The notes under the pieces: model-generated
The model's input: only the letters and a program-made list of their open reading frames with translations
What the model was told of the DNA's origin: nothing
Databases searched by the model: none
Made by a program: the position numbers and the translations under genes
Assembly: GCA_902495245.1 (NCBI GenBank)
Contig: CABUWI010000002.1
Coordinates: 290,834 to 354,833 of the forward strand
Direction of reading: 5' to 3'
Length of the DNA stretch: 64,000 nt
Source of the DNA: an uncultured Porphyromonadaceae bacterium
Lineage (GTDB): Bacteria > Bacteroidota > Bacteroidia > Bacteroidales > Muribaculaceae
In this document: positions 1 to 8,980 of the stretch, piece after piece
Position numbering within the stretch: position 1 is the first letter of the stretch
Layout: each line of letters begins with the position of its first letter

Positions 1-2
1 GC

Positions 3-401
3 GACGTCAGCTCTCTGACGGCCGACATTCTGACGGCCGACACCGCCGAGCTGGTCAACCGCGGCCCCATGGCCGAAATGATGGCCGGGCTGGAAATGCA
101 ACGCTACGGGTCGCCTAATCTGCGCACGGGCTTATATTACTGGGCTCGCGCGGCAAAAAATTCGCAAGCTGAGGTCGACTATGTCATCGCACGTGCCGGA
201 GCGGTTCTTCCCGTCGAAGTAAAAGCTGGAATGAGAGGGGGCATGAAAAGTCTGTGGCTTTTCATGCGCGAAAAGCATCTAACCGAAGCCGTGCGCTGCT
301 CGCTCGAAAACTTCGGCAGCTTTGACTATGTCGACGAACAAGACGGCGGCACCGTGCGCCACGTAAGCGTCTGCCCGCTCTACGCTATTTCGCAAATGTA
401 A
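3..401 (+). CDS. DUF4143-type ATPase, C-terminal fragment
   Basis: The frame is open from the left edge of the window and ends at TAA 399-401, so only the last 132 residues are visible and the start lies outside. The visible part begins in a helical stretch ending in ELVNRGPMAEMMAGLE. It continues with YYW, then EVDYVI, then VPVEVKAG followed by a KSL helix. The spaced E-V-D and V-E-V-K residues match the nuclease-like (PD-(D/E)XK fold) C-terminal half of the DUF4143 proteins that follow an AAA ATPase domain. Those ATPases are common in Bacteroidota and their cellular role is poorly defined. The ATPase half cannot be seen. The family call is by motif only. Confidence 0.75.
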   Translation, partial: DVSSLTADILTADTAELVNRGPMAEMMAGLEMQRYGSPNLRTGLYYWARAAKNSQAEVDYVIARAGAVLPVEVKAGMRGGMKSLWLFMREKHLTEAVRCSLENFGSFDYVDEQDGGTVRHVSVCPLYAISQM

Positions 402-414
402 GTGAGGGGCGGAG

Positions 415-1590
415 TCAGGGGTGAGCGAGGGTCTGGAGCAGGCGGTGGTAGCGCTGCTGCTGGGCGAGGTATTCGAGTCGGGCGGAGAGGTAGAAGTTGA
501 GCTCGGAAAAGAAGTTGGCATACGAAATCTGACCGCCGTTGAGCGCGCGCGCAAGCAGCTGCGGATAGTCATGGCCGAAAGCGAAATCATAGTCGTCAAG
601 CAGCTTTTTCACCATCTCGGCCTCGCGATACGTGGCGGTCAGCGACGACCGTCGCTCGGCTTCTGCCGCCTCGGCCTGCAGCGCGAGCGACTCGGCCTCG
701 AGCCTCGCGGCCTCGGCCGCCGGCTTGGCCGAATATTGCGGCAGCCTCAGCCCTACCGAAAAGCCCTGAAACAGTTCTCCCGCCTCATAGTCGAGCGCAT
801 ATCCGAGCGAGAAGCCCGGCAAAAGCCCCATTTTTTCGGTACGCACGTCGAGTCGGCGCACGTCGGCGTCAATCGCGGCGGCCTCGACTGCGGGAGCGCG
901 CATGGCGGCATAGGTTTCAAACGGCAAGAGGGTGGCCGGAGGATATTGGCTGAGCGTGTCGGCCCCTGCGGGCAGTTCGTCGCCATTCAGCGCACTGAGC
1001 GCTGCCAGCGCGGCGGTGCGTGCGGTCTGCGCGTCGGCCAGCTGTTGCTTCATGGCAACCTCCTCGATGGCCAGCTTGCGGTGGTCGAGCTCGGTTGTCT
1101 GGCCTTGGTCGAGCATGACGTGCATGCGGCTGTGAAGCGTGTCGAGATTGCTGACAATGAACTGCAAAAGGACAATGCGCTTGTTGGCGTCGACAATGTC
1201 GCAGAGCGTGGTGCGGATTTGCTTGTCGACCTGATTGCCGACTGCCTGCAGCCGCAAATCGGCGGCTGCGGCGGCGCGGGCGGCAGCCCGACGCCGGGCG
1301 CCGTAAACCGCGGGCCAGTCAAACGGCTGGCTCACCTCAAAACCGAGTTTGGTGCCTGCGACCTTGTGCGACGGCCACTTATAGTTAAAGCCGACTTCGG
1401 CCGCCTCGAGGCGGTTGGCGGCGATGCGCGACGAGGCGTCGGCGCCGGCGGCCGCAGCTTCAGCCCTCAGCATGGGGTTACGGGCGGCCACCGCTCCGGC
1501 AATATCATCGAAAGTGTCGGCGGCCGCAAAAGCGGGTGTCAGGACAAGAAGGAGATATAAAAATTTCTTAGTTTTGAGCTTTATTTTCAT
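415..1590 (-). CDS. TolC-family outer-membrane efflux channel
   Basis: The 391-residue protein has an N-terminal signal peptide (hydrophobic LYLLLVLTPAFA, cleavage near AAAD). The long alanine-, glutamate- and arginine-rich helical repeats are typical of TolC/CusC-type channel proteins. It would form the outer-membrane exit duct of the RND pump encoded directly upstream. The start codon (ATG at 1590) lies inside the 3' end of the RND permease gene with a 23-bp overlap, so the two are translationally coupled. The length is slightly short for CusC-like proteins (usually 410-470). It has no obvious lipobox. It is the last gene of a leftward operon that starts with the RelA/SpoT-type gene. Confidence 0.85.
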   Translation of the reverse strand: MKIKLKTKKFLYLLLVLTPAFAAADTFDDIAGAVAARNPMLRAEAAAAGADASSRIAANRLEAAEVGFNYKWPSHKVAGTKLGFEVSQPFDWPAVYGARRRAAARAAAAADLRLQAVGNQVDKQIRTTLCDIVDANKRIVLLQFIVSNLDTLHSRMHVMLDQGQTTELDHRKLAIEEVAMKQQLADAQTARTAALAALSALNGDELPAGADTLSQYPPATLLPFETYAAMRAPAVEAAAIDADVRRLDVRTEKMGLLPGFSLGYALDYEAGELFQGFSVGLRLPQYSAKPAAEAARLEAESLALQAEAAEAERRSSLTATYREAEMVKKLLDDYDFAFGHDYPQLLARALNGGQISYANFFSELNFYLSARLEYLAQQQRYHRLLQTLAHP

Positions 1591-4500
1591 TTCTGTTTAC
1601 AAGACTGTAGACAACAGGTACGACGTAAATGTTGAGAACGGTCGACGAAATAAGTCCGCCGAGAATCACCACGGCCATCGGCGACTGTATCTCGTTGCCG
1701 GGCAGCGAGCCGTTCGCCGCCAGGGGCAGCAGAGCGAGGGCCGAGGTGAGCGCGGTCATGACAATGGGCAGCAGGCGGTCGGCCGAACCGCGGCGCACGC
1801 GCTCGGCAAGCCCCACGCCATCGGCCGCCAGAGAATTGTAGCGGCTCATCAGCAGCATGCCGTTGCGCACTGAGATGCCCATCAGAGAGATAAAGCCGAT
1901 TATGGCCGGAATGTTCACTTCGCCGTGAGTGAGCGCGAGAATGAAGATGCCGCCGATTAACGCCAGAGGCATGTTGAGCAGAATCATCAGTGCCTGCGAG
2001 CGCGAGCAGAACTCGCCGTAGAGCAGGAATCCGATCAAGAGCAGCGCGACGAGCGACGCAATCAGCAGCGTGCGCGACGCCTCGGCCGAATTTTCGAACT
2101 GACCGCCATATTGAATGTAATAATCGGCGGGAAGGGCTACGTCGGCCGCGACGCGTGCGCGGATTTCGTCGACGGTCGACTGCAGATCGCGGCCACTGAC
2201 GTTGGCCGAGATGACGATGCGGCGCTTGACGTTCTCGCGGTTGATGGTGTTGGGGCCGGCGGTAGAGCGTATGTCGGCCACCTGCTGCAGCGGCACTGTC
2301 GCACCCGCGGGAGTGGATATGCCCAGCTGCCTGATGGCCTCGAGCGAGCCGCGCGCCTGCGGATCGAGAATCACGGTGAGGTCATAGGGGAAGTCGCCGT
2401 CATAGACGCGGCTCACCTTCACTCCGCCCAGCGCGGCCTCGACATAGCGCCGGAAGTCGGCCAGGCTCAGCCCCAGTCGCGCCAGCTCGGCGCGACGCGG
2501 CTTGATGACCAGCTCGGGGCGCTCGACCTGCTGCTCGATGTTGGCGTCGACCACGCCGTCGACCGCCGCCACGGTGTTCTTGATTTTCGAACCGACGCGG
2601 TAAAGCTCGCCCAGCTCGGAGCCGAAAAGCTTGATGGCAATCTGGCTCTGCGTGCCCGACAGCATGGCGTCGATGCGGTGTGAAATCGGCTGGCCAATTT
2701 CGACGTTCACGCCCGGCAGGGCCGTGAGCTTGTCGCGCAACTCGTGCTCCAGTTCGGCGCGCGAGCGGCCGTCGAGTCTATATGGCACTTCGAGTTCGCT
2801 GACATTGACCGCCAGCGAATGCTCGTCGAGCTCGGCGCGGCCGGTTTTTCGCGCCACGGTCAGCACCTCGGGACTTTCAAGAATCAGGCGCTCGGACTCG
2901 CGCCCGATTTTGTCGCTCTCTTCAAGCGACACTCCCGGCAGCGTGGCCACGTTGATTGTGAACGACCCCTCGTTGAAGCGCGGCAGGAAACCGCCGCCGA
3001 GGGTGAAGAACACGCCGACGGCCGCCGCAAAGAGCACCCCGGTAGACCAGAGAACGGCTTTTTTGCGACGCAACGCCGCCTCGAGCGACCGCGAATAAAG
3101 CTCGCGCAGCTTGCGCGACACGACCGGCTCGCGGCTCATCTTCTCGCCGCCGGGCAGCCAGCTGCAAAGCACCGGAGTGAGCGTCAGCGCCACTATAGTG
3201 CTCGCAACGAGTGCGACGATGAACGCCACGCCCAGCGGAATCAGCAGCCTGCCCTCTACGCCGCTCAGGAAGAACAGCGGCAGGAACGACGCCATAATCA
3301 CAAGCGACGAGTTGAAAATCGGGGTGCGAACCTCGGCCGACGCCTGATAGACCACCTCGCGCACGGAGAGGCGCTCGCCGGGCGGCAGCGCGCGGTTCAG
3401 GCGCAAACGCCGGTACACGTTCTCGACGTCGACAATGGCGTCATCTACCAGCGAGCCGATGGCAATGGCTATGCCTCCAAGGCTCATGGTGTTGATTGTG
3501 AAGCCGAACAGTTTGAGAATCAGCAGCGTAACGAAGATGCTCATCGGCAGGGCAACGAGCGAAATCAGCGTGGTGCGCAGATTCATCAGGAAAAAGAAGA
3601 GCACCACGGCCACAAACAGGCCGCCCTCAAGCAGCGTGCGCTGCAGGTTGGAGATGCCCGTCTCGATGAAATCGGCCTGGCGAAAAATGTCGGAATGCAC
3701 CGTTACGCAACGGGGCATTGACTTTTCGAGCGACGCCAGCTCGGCGTCGATGCACTCGGTCAGCTTCTCCGTGCCGGCGCCGGGCTGCTTCGTAACGGTG
3801 ATAATCACCGCCGGCTCGCCCTTGACCGAGGCGGCGCCGATGCGCGGCAAGGCGGCACCGTGGGCCACCGTGGCCACATGGCCCACAGTCAGGCCGCCGC
3901 CGATGGGCGCGGCGGCAATCTCGGCCGGGTCGGAGGTATTAAGCGAACCGCGCACCAGATATTCGTTGCCGAAATCGGCCACTGTGCCCGCCGAGGCATT
4001 ATCGTTCAGGTTGGCCGTGGCGTCGAGCAGGTCGTTAAGGCTAACGCCATAGGCCTTCATGCGGTTGGGGTCGAGCAGAATCTGCAACTCGCGCGCGTCG
4101 CCGCCGATGACGCTCACCGACGCCACGCCGCCTATTGACAGCAGCCTCGGCCTGACCACACGGTCGGCCAGCGTGCGCAACTCCATGAGACTCACCGAGT
4201 CGGCCGGCGCCGTCAGGCCGATAATCATTATCTCGCCCAGAATCGACGTCTGCGGCCCGAGCACGGGGGCATTCACTCCCGGCGGCATCTCTTCAGCCAC
4301 GGCGGCCAGCCTTTCGCTGACCATCTGACGGGCAAGATAGACGTCGGTGTCCCAGTCGAACTCGGCCCAGACCACCGAAAAGCCTGGCGACGACGTTGAG
4401 CGCACGCGCCTGATGCCCGTGGCACCGTTGACGGCCGCCTCGATAGGATAGCTAACCTCGCGCTCAACCTCTTCGGGCGCCAGGCCGGGCGCCTCGGTCA

Positions 4501-4654
4501 TGATGACCACTGTCGGGGCCGTCAGGTCCGGAAAAATATCCACTTCGGTGCGGGTCAGCGCCCAGATGCCGGCCATGAGAATCGCGGCACTCACCGCGAG
4601 CACCGCCACGCGATTGGCCAGCGACGCATGAATCAGCTTATTCAGTATCTGCAT
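1568..4654 (-). CDS. CusA/CzcA-family RND efflux permease
   Basis: This 1028-residue inner-membrane proton antiporter has the normal length and duplicated layout of heavy-metal RND pumps: one N-terminal helix, a large periplasmic loop, a block of helices, a second loop and further helices. Around residue 400 it carries VDDAIVDVENVYRR, the transmembrane-4 acidic motif of the CusA/CzcA group, which carries the proton relay. It should export metal cations (Cu, Ag, Zn, Co or Ni; the sequence does not say which) through the adaptor and TolC genes on either side. It follows the adaptor gene by 21 nt and overlaps the channel gene. The substrate metal is not assigned. Confidence 0.9.
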   Translation of the reverse strand: MQILNKLIHASLANRVAVLAVSAAILMAGIWALTRTEVDIFPDLTAPTVVIMTEAPGLAPEEVEREVSYPIEAAVNGATGIRRVRSTSSPGFSVVWAEFDWDTDVYLARQMVSERLAAVAEEMPPGVNAPVLGPQTSILGEIMIIGLTAPADSVSLMELRTLADRVVRPRLLSIGGVASVSVIGGDARELQILLDPNRMKAYGVSLNDLLDATANLNDNASAGTVADFGNEYLVRGSLNTSDPAEIAAAPIGGGLTVGHVATVAHGAALPRIGAASVKGEPAVIITVTKQPGAGTEKLTECIDAELASLEKSMPRCVTVHSDIFRQADFIETGISNLQRTLLEGGLFVAVVLFFFLMNLRTTLISLVALPMSIFVTLLILKLFGFTINTMSLGGIAIAIGSLVDDAIVDVENVYRRLRLNRALPPGERLSVREVVYQASAEVRTPIFNSSLVIMASFLPLFFLSGVEGRLLIPLGVAFIVALVASTIVALTLTPVLCSWLPGGEKMSREPVVSRKLRELYSRSLEAALRRKKAVLWSTGVLFAAAVGVFFTLGGGFLPRFNEGSFTINVATLPGVSLEESDKIGRESERLILESPEVLTVARKTGRAELDEHSLAVNVSELEVPYRLDGRSRAELEHELRDKLTALPGVNVEIGQPISHRIDAMLSGTQSQIAIKLFGSELGELYRVGSKIKNTVAAVDGVVDANIEQQVERPELVIKPRRAELARLGLSLADFRRYVEAALGGVKVSRVYDGDFPYDLTVILDPQARGSLEAIRQLGISTPAGATVPLQQVADIRSTAGPNTINRENVKRRIVISANVSGRDLQSTVDEIRARVAADVALPADYYIQYGGQFENSAEASRTLLIASLVALLLIGFLLYGEFCSRSQALMILLNMPLALIGGIFILALTHGEVNIPAIIGFISLMGISVRNGMLLMSRYNSLAADGVGLAERVRRGSADRLLPIVMTALTSALALLPLAANGSLPGNEIQSPMAVVILGGLISSTVLNIYVVPVVYSLVNRNENKAQN

Positions 4655-4675
4655 GTTAGCGTATCGGCATGGGGG

Positions 4676-5764
4676 TTAATGGGAATGGCTGTGGCCTTCG
4701 GGCACTGCGCCCGAGCTCTCGGCCAGGCGCACGGTGATGGCGCCGGCCGTAACTACCGCCTCGCCGCCTTTCAGACCCGAAGTGATTTCAACGCGCAGGC
4801 CGTCAGAGGCGCCGAGGCTCACGGGCGCCTTCTCGTAATGACCGGGCGAATGCTTCAGATAGACATAGTATTCTCCCTGCTGCTCGCTAATGGCCCCGAG
4901 CGGCACGGCAATCACCCCCGGGCGCGCGGCGCCGAGCAGATAGACCTCCACGCCCGACCCCGGCAGGCGCGAGCCGTCGTTGTCGAACGAGAAGAATATG
5001 CACGCATAGCCGTTTTCCGAGCTCACGCCCTCCTTGCGGCCGCCATGTCGGCTCAGAGTGAAGTCGCCGATGCGCGCGTCGGTAATGGTGGCCAGGCGCG
5101 GAGCGTTGTCGCCCGTGATTTCGGCGTGGAGCGTCAGGCGGTTGTCGCCGGCCACGGTGGCCACCGCCTGACCCGGCTGCACATAAGTACCGTCGGCGGC
5201 TGCTACGGCCGTGATGACTCCGGCGCGGGGCGCGACGACGCGGCCGGTGCCCGCTGCGGGCGAATAGGCGGCCTTGGCGGCCTCGTAGTCGGCAACCGCG
5301 GCGTTATATTCCGCGGCCGTGGCCAGTCGGTCGGCCATCAGAGGCGTCAGGCGCTCAACCTCGCGGCGCGCGGCGTCGAGCGCGGCCTTGGCAGCACGGT
5401 TCTGGTCGCCGCCGCTGACGGCCGACGGGTTCACCGTGGCAATCAGGGCGCCGCGCCCCACGGTGGCGCCGACCGTGATGCCGGGCGCCAGCGTAACGAT
5501 GCCTGCAGCGGGCGCCGTGGCCGTGGCGGCATCGGCGGCCGAGCGCTCTATTACGCCGCTGCAACGAATGGCGTCGGCAAATTCGCCGGGCTGAATCGTG
5601 TCAACCTCAACGCCCATGCGGGCTGCCTGTTCGTCAGACAGCTCGATGAGGTCGCCGTGGGCGTCGTGGGCGTCAGTGTCCGTCGCCTGACCATGAGCGG
5701 CGTCAGTGTGGCCGCCGCAACCTGCAAGCAGCAGGGCGGGCAGCAAATAAACAAGTCTTTTCAT
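4676..5764 (-). CDS. RND efflux periplasmic adaptor lipoprotein
   Basis: The 362-residue membrane-fusion protein starts with a lipoprotein signal peptide, with lipobox LLAGC and Cys16 as the lipidation site. The barrel-sandwich and helical hairpin follow (IVTLAPGITVGATVGRG, then an alanine-rich coiled-coil hairpin). A second lipoyl half (VVAPRAGVITAV) and beta-barrel segments come next. Histidine clusters flank both ends (HTDAAHGQATDTDAHDAHGD and a GHSHSH tail). Such clusters often bind metals in CusB/CzcB relatives and support a metal-efflux role. It lies 4 nt after the lipoprotein gene and 21 nt before the permease. The pump bridges inner and outer membranes through this subunit. Confidence 0.88.
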   Translation of the reverse strand: MKRLVYLLPALLLAGCGGHTDAAHGQATDTDAHDAHGDLIELSDEQAARMGVEVDTIQPGEFADAIRCSGVIERSAADAATATAPAAGIVTLAPGITVGATVGRGALIATVNPSAVSGGDQNRAAKAALDAARREVERLTPLMADRLATAAEYNAAVADYEAAKAAYSPAAGTGRVVAPRAGVITAVAAADGTYVQPGQAVATVAGDNRLTLHAEITGDNAPRLATITDARIGDFTLSRHGGRKEGVSSENGYACIFFSFDNDGSRLPGSGVEVYLLGAARPGVIAVPLGAISEQQGEYYVYLKHSPGHYEKAPVSLGASDGLRVEITSGLKGGEAVVTAGAITVRLAESSGAVPEGHSHSH

Positions 5765-5768
5765 GCTG

Positions 5769-6602
5769 TTATTCGTTTTTGTCGGTGCGGCTCACCTGGT
5801 CGCGGGCAAGCTGCAGTTTAGCCTTGAGCTGCTCGAGGCGCGCGGCGCCGCCGCGGACGGTCTGCATTGCCGAGCCGAGTCGCCATGTGTCGGCCATTGC
5901 ATGCACCTCCTTGGGGCTGAGGGTGGCCTTCGGGGCGGCGTTGCCGCCAACAAACTCGAGCGTAAGCGGTCCGCGGCCGTCCATCTGCATGGCGAAGACG
6001 CCGAGCGTGTCGGCGCGGCCGGCGGCAAAGCGCACGCTCTCGCGGCTCAGGCGGTCGGTGGCGTCGAAAGGCACGCTGCCCGAGGTTACGCTCGCGCCGC
6101 CCTCGCCCGTGAGGCGCAGGGCGGTGTGGCGCGCCGTCGTGGTGGCCACGGAGCTGATTACGTAGAACTCGCTGGCAGGCGTCAGGCGCGCCACGGCCGT
6201 GTTGCGCTCGCGCCAGTTGTCGGGAATGTCCTTGCTGATGATGTAAGGCTCGAAAACGTCATTGCTTGCGGGCACGGTCTTGAATCCGGCGGCCAGCGAG
6301 TCGACATAGGCGCCGGTATATTGCAGCAGGGCCTGCAGGTCAACGATTTCCTGTTCAGTCTTGCGCACGATTACCTTAGGGCGCAGGGCCAGCGCCGCGC
6401 GGCCGGCCTCAATCTGCTTGGGATATGTGGCCGAAAGGGAGTCGAGCAGGGCTTCAGCGCCGGCAAAATCGCCGCGGTCAAGGGCAGCCGATGCCTCGGC
6501 CACGAGGCCGTCGGCGGCATCGCGGTCGGCGTCGCCGCCCGAGCATGCGCCCATCAGCAACAGCGCCGGCAAAAGGAGATACTTACTTGCTTCTTTCAAC
6601 AT
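5769..6602 (-). CDS. Uncharacterised lipoprotein, helical ends
   Basis: The 277-residue protein has a lipoprotein signal peptide (LLLMGAC, Cys20). Residues 30-60 look like one helix-turn-helix repeat (ALDRGDFAGAEALLDSL), followed by a coiled-coil stretch, a central beta-rich region, and a C-terminal helix (LEQLKAKLQLARDQV). I do not recognise a named family. The gene starts 20 bp inside the end of the RelA/SpoT-type gene and ends 4 nt before the efflux adaptor, so it is co-transcribed with both. A role linked to the envelope or to the pump is only inferred from position. Confidence 0.7.
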   Translation of the reverse strand: MLKEASKYLLLPALLLMGACSGGDADRDAADGLVAEASAALDRGDFAGAEALLDSLSATYPKQIEAGRAALALRPKVIVRKTEQEIVDLQALLQYTGAYVDSLAAGFKTVPASNDVFEPYIISKDIPDNWRERNTAVARLTPASEFYVISSVATTTARHTALRLTGEGGASVTSGSVPFDATDRLSRESVRFAAGRADTLGVFAMQMDGRGPLTLEFVGGNAAPKATLSPKEVHAMADTWRLGSAMQTVRGGAARLEQLKAKLQLARDQVSRTDKNE

Positions 6603-8793
6603 TTTTTATGCCTTTAATGGTTTTGATTTTACGAATCAGGGCGGCCAGGGCGTCGGTCGAATTGACGCCGACGGTGAGAGTGCCGCGGAACAGGCCGTCG
6701 TTCGAGTCGATGGATATGTTGCGCAGCTGAATGTCGCGCTCTTTGTTTATTATCGAAGAGATGTTCGTAACGATGCCGATGTCGTCGACGCCCATAACCG
6801 AGATGGTCGCCGGGAAGGCCTTGTCGCCGGCGCCGCTCCACCGCGTCTCGATTGTGCGATAGGGGTAGCGGGCGCGAATGTGGGCGGCGTTCGGGCAGTC
6901 GCAGCGATGAATCTTCACCACGCCGTCGGCCGAGATGAAGCCGAAGACCGAGTCGCCGTAGATGGGGTTGCAGCAGCGTGCCATCTTGTAGTTCATGCCC
7001 TTGATCTGACCCTGGCCGATGACGAGCACGTCGGCCGAGCCGCCCTTTTCGCCCTCGGCCGCGGCGATTTTGAAGTCTTCGGCCGAGCGCTCGGGCAGCG
7101 GGGCGGCCTCTTCGGGCGCAGCGAAAGCCATATACTGTTCGAGCACGCGGTTCGCGTCGAGCTCTTCAACGCCGATTGCGGCAAAGAAGTCGGTTACGGT
7201 CTTGTAGCCCAGCTTCTTGATGAAGCGCATCAGCGTAGGCTCGTCCAGTTCGAGCTTGCGGTTCTTGGCGCGGCGTTCAAGGGTTTCGCGCCCAAGGTCG
7301 GCATGGCGGTTCTGCGCCTCGTTGAGCACCTGGCGGATTTTTGTGCGCGCCTTTGAGGTTACGACGAACTGCAGCCAGTCGCGAGTAGGCTGGCGGCGGC
7401 TGTCGGTGTTGATTTCGACGGTGTCGCCGCTCTGAAGGCGGTGGTTGATTTTATGGTTCTTGCCGTTGATGCGCGCGCCGGTGCAGGTGCAGCCCAGCTT
7501 CGTGTGAATGCTGAAGGCGAAGTCGAGCACCGTGGCCCCCTTGGGCAGGCGGTGAAGGTCGCCGCGGGGGGTGAACACGAACACCTCGTCTGAATAGATG
7601 TCCATGTTCATGTTCTTCATCAGCTCCATCGGGCCGGAATCGGCCGTCTCGAGAATGTCGCGCACGTTGTTCATCCACTGGTCGAGGCCGTTCTCGCCCT
7701 TGATGCCCTTGTAGCGCCAGTGGGCGGCGAGGCCTTTCTCGGCCACGAGGTCCATTCGGCGCGTTCTGATCTGCACCTCGACCCACCGCTCCTGAGGGCC
7801 CGCCACGGTGATGTGCAGGCTCTCGTAGCCGTTGGTCTTCGGAATGGAAATCCAGTCCTTCATGCGCGCCGGGTTGGGGCGATACATGTCGGTGATTACC
7901 GAATAGGCCAGCCAGCAGTCGGCCTTTTCGCGCTCGGGGGGTGTGTCGATGATGATGCGGATTGCAAAGAGGTCGTAGATGTGGTCAAGGTCGTTGTGCT
8001 GCTTCTGAATCTTGTTCCATATCGATGAAATCGACTTGGTGCGGCCCTTGATGTCGAATTTCAGGCCCGTGGCCTCGAGTTTGGCCTTTACGGGGGCTAT
8101 GAAGTCGGCAATATAGGCGTCGCGCGCGGCCTTTCGCTGGTTGAGGTCGTGGGCAATGCGGGTAAAGACCTCGCGGTTCGAATATTTGAGGCTCAGGTCT
8201 TCGAGTTCGCCTTTGATGGCATAGAGGCCCAGACGATGAGCCAGCGGGGCATAGAGATAGCGGGCCTCGGCGGCCACGCGGCGCACGCCCTCGGCGTCGG
8301 GGTGATGGTTGATTGCGCGCATGAGCTGCAGGCGCTCGACAATCATGGTTATGATGACCCTGATGTCGCGCGCAAACGTGAGCAGCAGGTTGCGAAAATT
8401 CTCGTCGCGAACCGAGGCGGCGCGCTCGTAGATGCTCTCCACCTTTATGAGGCCGCTGACCAGGTGGGCCACGTCGGCGCCCCAGTCGGCCTCGACCTTT
8501 TCAGGCGTCAGAAAGCCCGTGGCGGTGAGCGGCGCCAGCAGCAGCGCCACCGACATGGAGCGGTCGGGGCTGACCGCCTCGGCCATGAGGCGCACCGTGT
8601 GCAGGCGGTGCATCAGCAGGTTCAGCCCGAAGTGGTTGCGGCCGTAATGGCCGGCGGCGATGCCCTCTTCGAGCAGACGCCTGAGGCGCGGACGGTCGCC
8701 GGGCTCGAGCACGGGGCCCACTGCGGCGAGCGTGCGGCGATAGAGCCCGGGAAGCTCTTTGATTTCGGCAGGTGTGAAATAGGTGTTTGTCAT
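6583..8793 (-). CDS. relA: RelA/SpoT-family (p)ppGpp synthetase, hydrolase site degenerate
   Basis: This 736-residue stringent-response enzyme has an N-terminal HD-like region, a synthetase domain (KGRTKSISSIWNKI, IYDLFAIRIIID, IPKTNGYESLHI, AEKGLAAHW), a TGS domain (VFVFTPRGDLHRLPKGATV) and a C-terminal ACT domain. In the N-terminal region the usual catalytic HD-x-x-ED stretch is replaced by LLLAPLTATG. The tetrad before IYDL is acidic (DLDH), as in synthetase-only RelA rather than SpoT. I therefore infer a synthetase without hydrolase activity. I chose ATG 8793, not the upstream in-frame ATG at 8826, because a TAACTTTG promoter box lies between them at 8802-8809. It heads the efflux operon. 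Confidence 0.88.
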   Translation of the reverse strand: MTNTYFTPAEIKELPGLYRRTLAAVGPVLEPGDRPRLRRLLEEGIAAGHYGRNHFGLNLLMHRLHTVRLMAEAVSPDRSMSVALLLAPLTATGFLTPEKVEADWGADVAHLVSGLIKVESIYERAASVRDENFRNLLLTFARDIRVIITMIVERLQLMRAINHHPDAEGVRRVAAEARYLYAPLAHRLGLYAIKGELEDLSLKYSNREVFTRIAHDLNQRKAARDAYIADFIAPVKAKLEATGLKFDIKGRTKSISSIWNKIQKQHNDLDHIYDLFAIRIIIDTPPEREKADCWLAYSVITDMYRPNPARMKDWISIPKTNGYESLHITVAGPQERWVEVQIRTRRMDLVAEKGLAAHWRYKGIKGENGLDQWMNNVRDILETADSGPMELMKNMNMDIYSDEVFVFTPRGDLHRLPKGATVLDFAFSIHTKLGCTCTGARINGKNHKINHRLQSGDTVEINTDSRRQPTRDWLQFVVTSKARTKIRQVLNEAQNRHADLGRETLERRAKNRKLELDEPTLMRFIKKLGYKTVTDFFAAIGVEELDANRVLEQYMAFAAPEEAAPLPERSAEDFKIAAAEGEKGGSADVLVIGQGQIKGMNYKMARCCNPIYGDSVFGFISADGVVKIHRCDCPNAAHIRARYPYRTIETRWSGAGDKAFPATISVMGVDDIGIVTNISSIINKERDIQLRNISIDSNDGLFRGTLTVGVNSTDALAALIRKIKTIKGIKNVERSK

Positions 8794-8801
8794 TACAAGC
8801 G

Positions 8802-8809
8802 CAAAGTTA
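8802..8809 (-). promoter_or_regulatory. Promoter -7 box of the relA-efflux operon
   Basis: TAACTTTG on the minus strand matches the Bacteroidota -7 consensus TAnnTTTG. Only 8 nt separate it from the ATG at 8793, so the predicted mRNA has almost no 5' leader. No good TTTG is seen at the ideal spacing upstream. Confidence 0.6.
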
Positions 8810-8842
8810 GCAAAAATTTTTCGCAACCGGGTTGCAATCGAC

Positions 8843-8896
8843 CATCAATTAGCCTAATTAGTCTAATTGGTCTAATTAGTCCAATTGGTCCAATAA
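8843..8896. repeat. Six-unit 9-bp tandem repeat
   Basis: Six consecutive 9-bp units follow the pattern GTCTAATTR with small changes. They sit between the relA promoter and the terminator of the leucine-rich-repeat gene. Each unit contains a near-palindromic TAATTA or CAATTG core. No gene overlaps the array. Whether it binds a protein or is only a slippage product cannot be told. Confidence 0.7.
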
Positions 8897-8899
8897 GCC

Positions 8900-8934
8900 C
8901 CAAAAGAGGCCGAGCCTTTGGGTGGCTCGGCCTC
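8900..8934 (-). terminator. Rho-independent terminator of LRR gene
   Basis: A perfect 11-bp stem (GAGGCCGAGCC, 8906-8916, with GGCTCGGCCTC, 8924-8934) has a 7-nt loop. On the minus strand it is followed by TTTTGGGG. It lies 46 nt beyond the stop of the leucine-rich-repeat gene. Confidence 0.75.
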
Positions 8935-8980
8935 GATCCGAGAATCGGACGGATATATTAACTTAATTCAACCGTCGGGG

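Noticed and set aside
421..1560. Plus-strand frame opposite the TolC-family gene
   Set aside because: It is a codon-bias shadow; the opposite strand gives a clear channel protein coupled to the pump genes.
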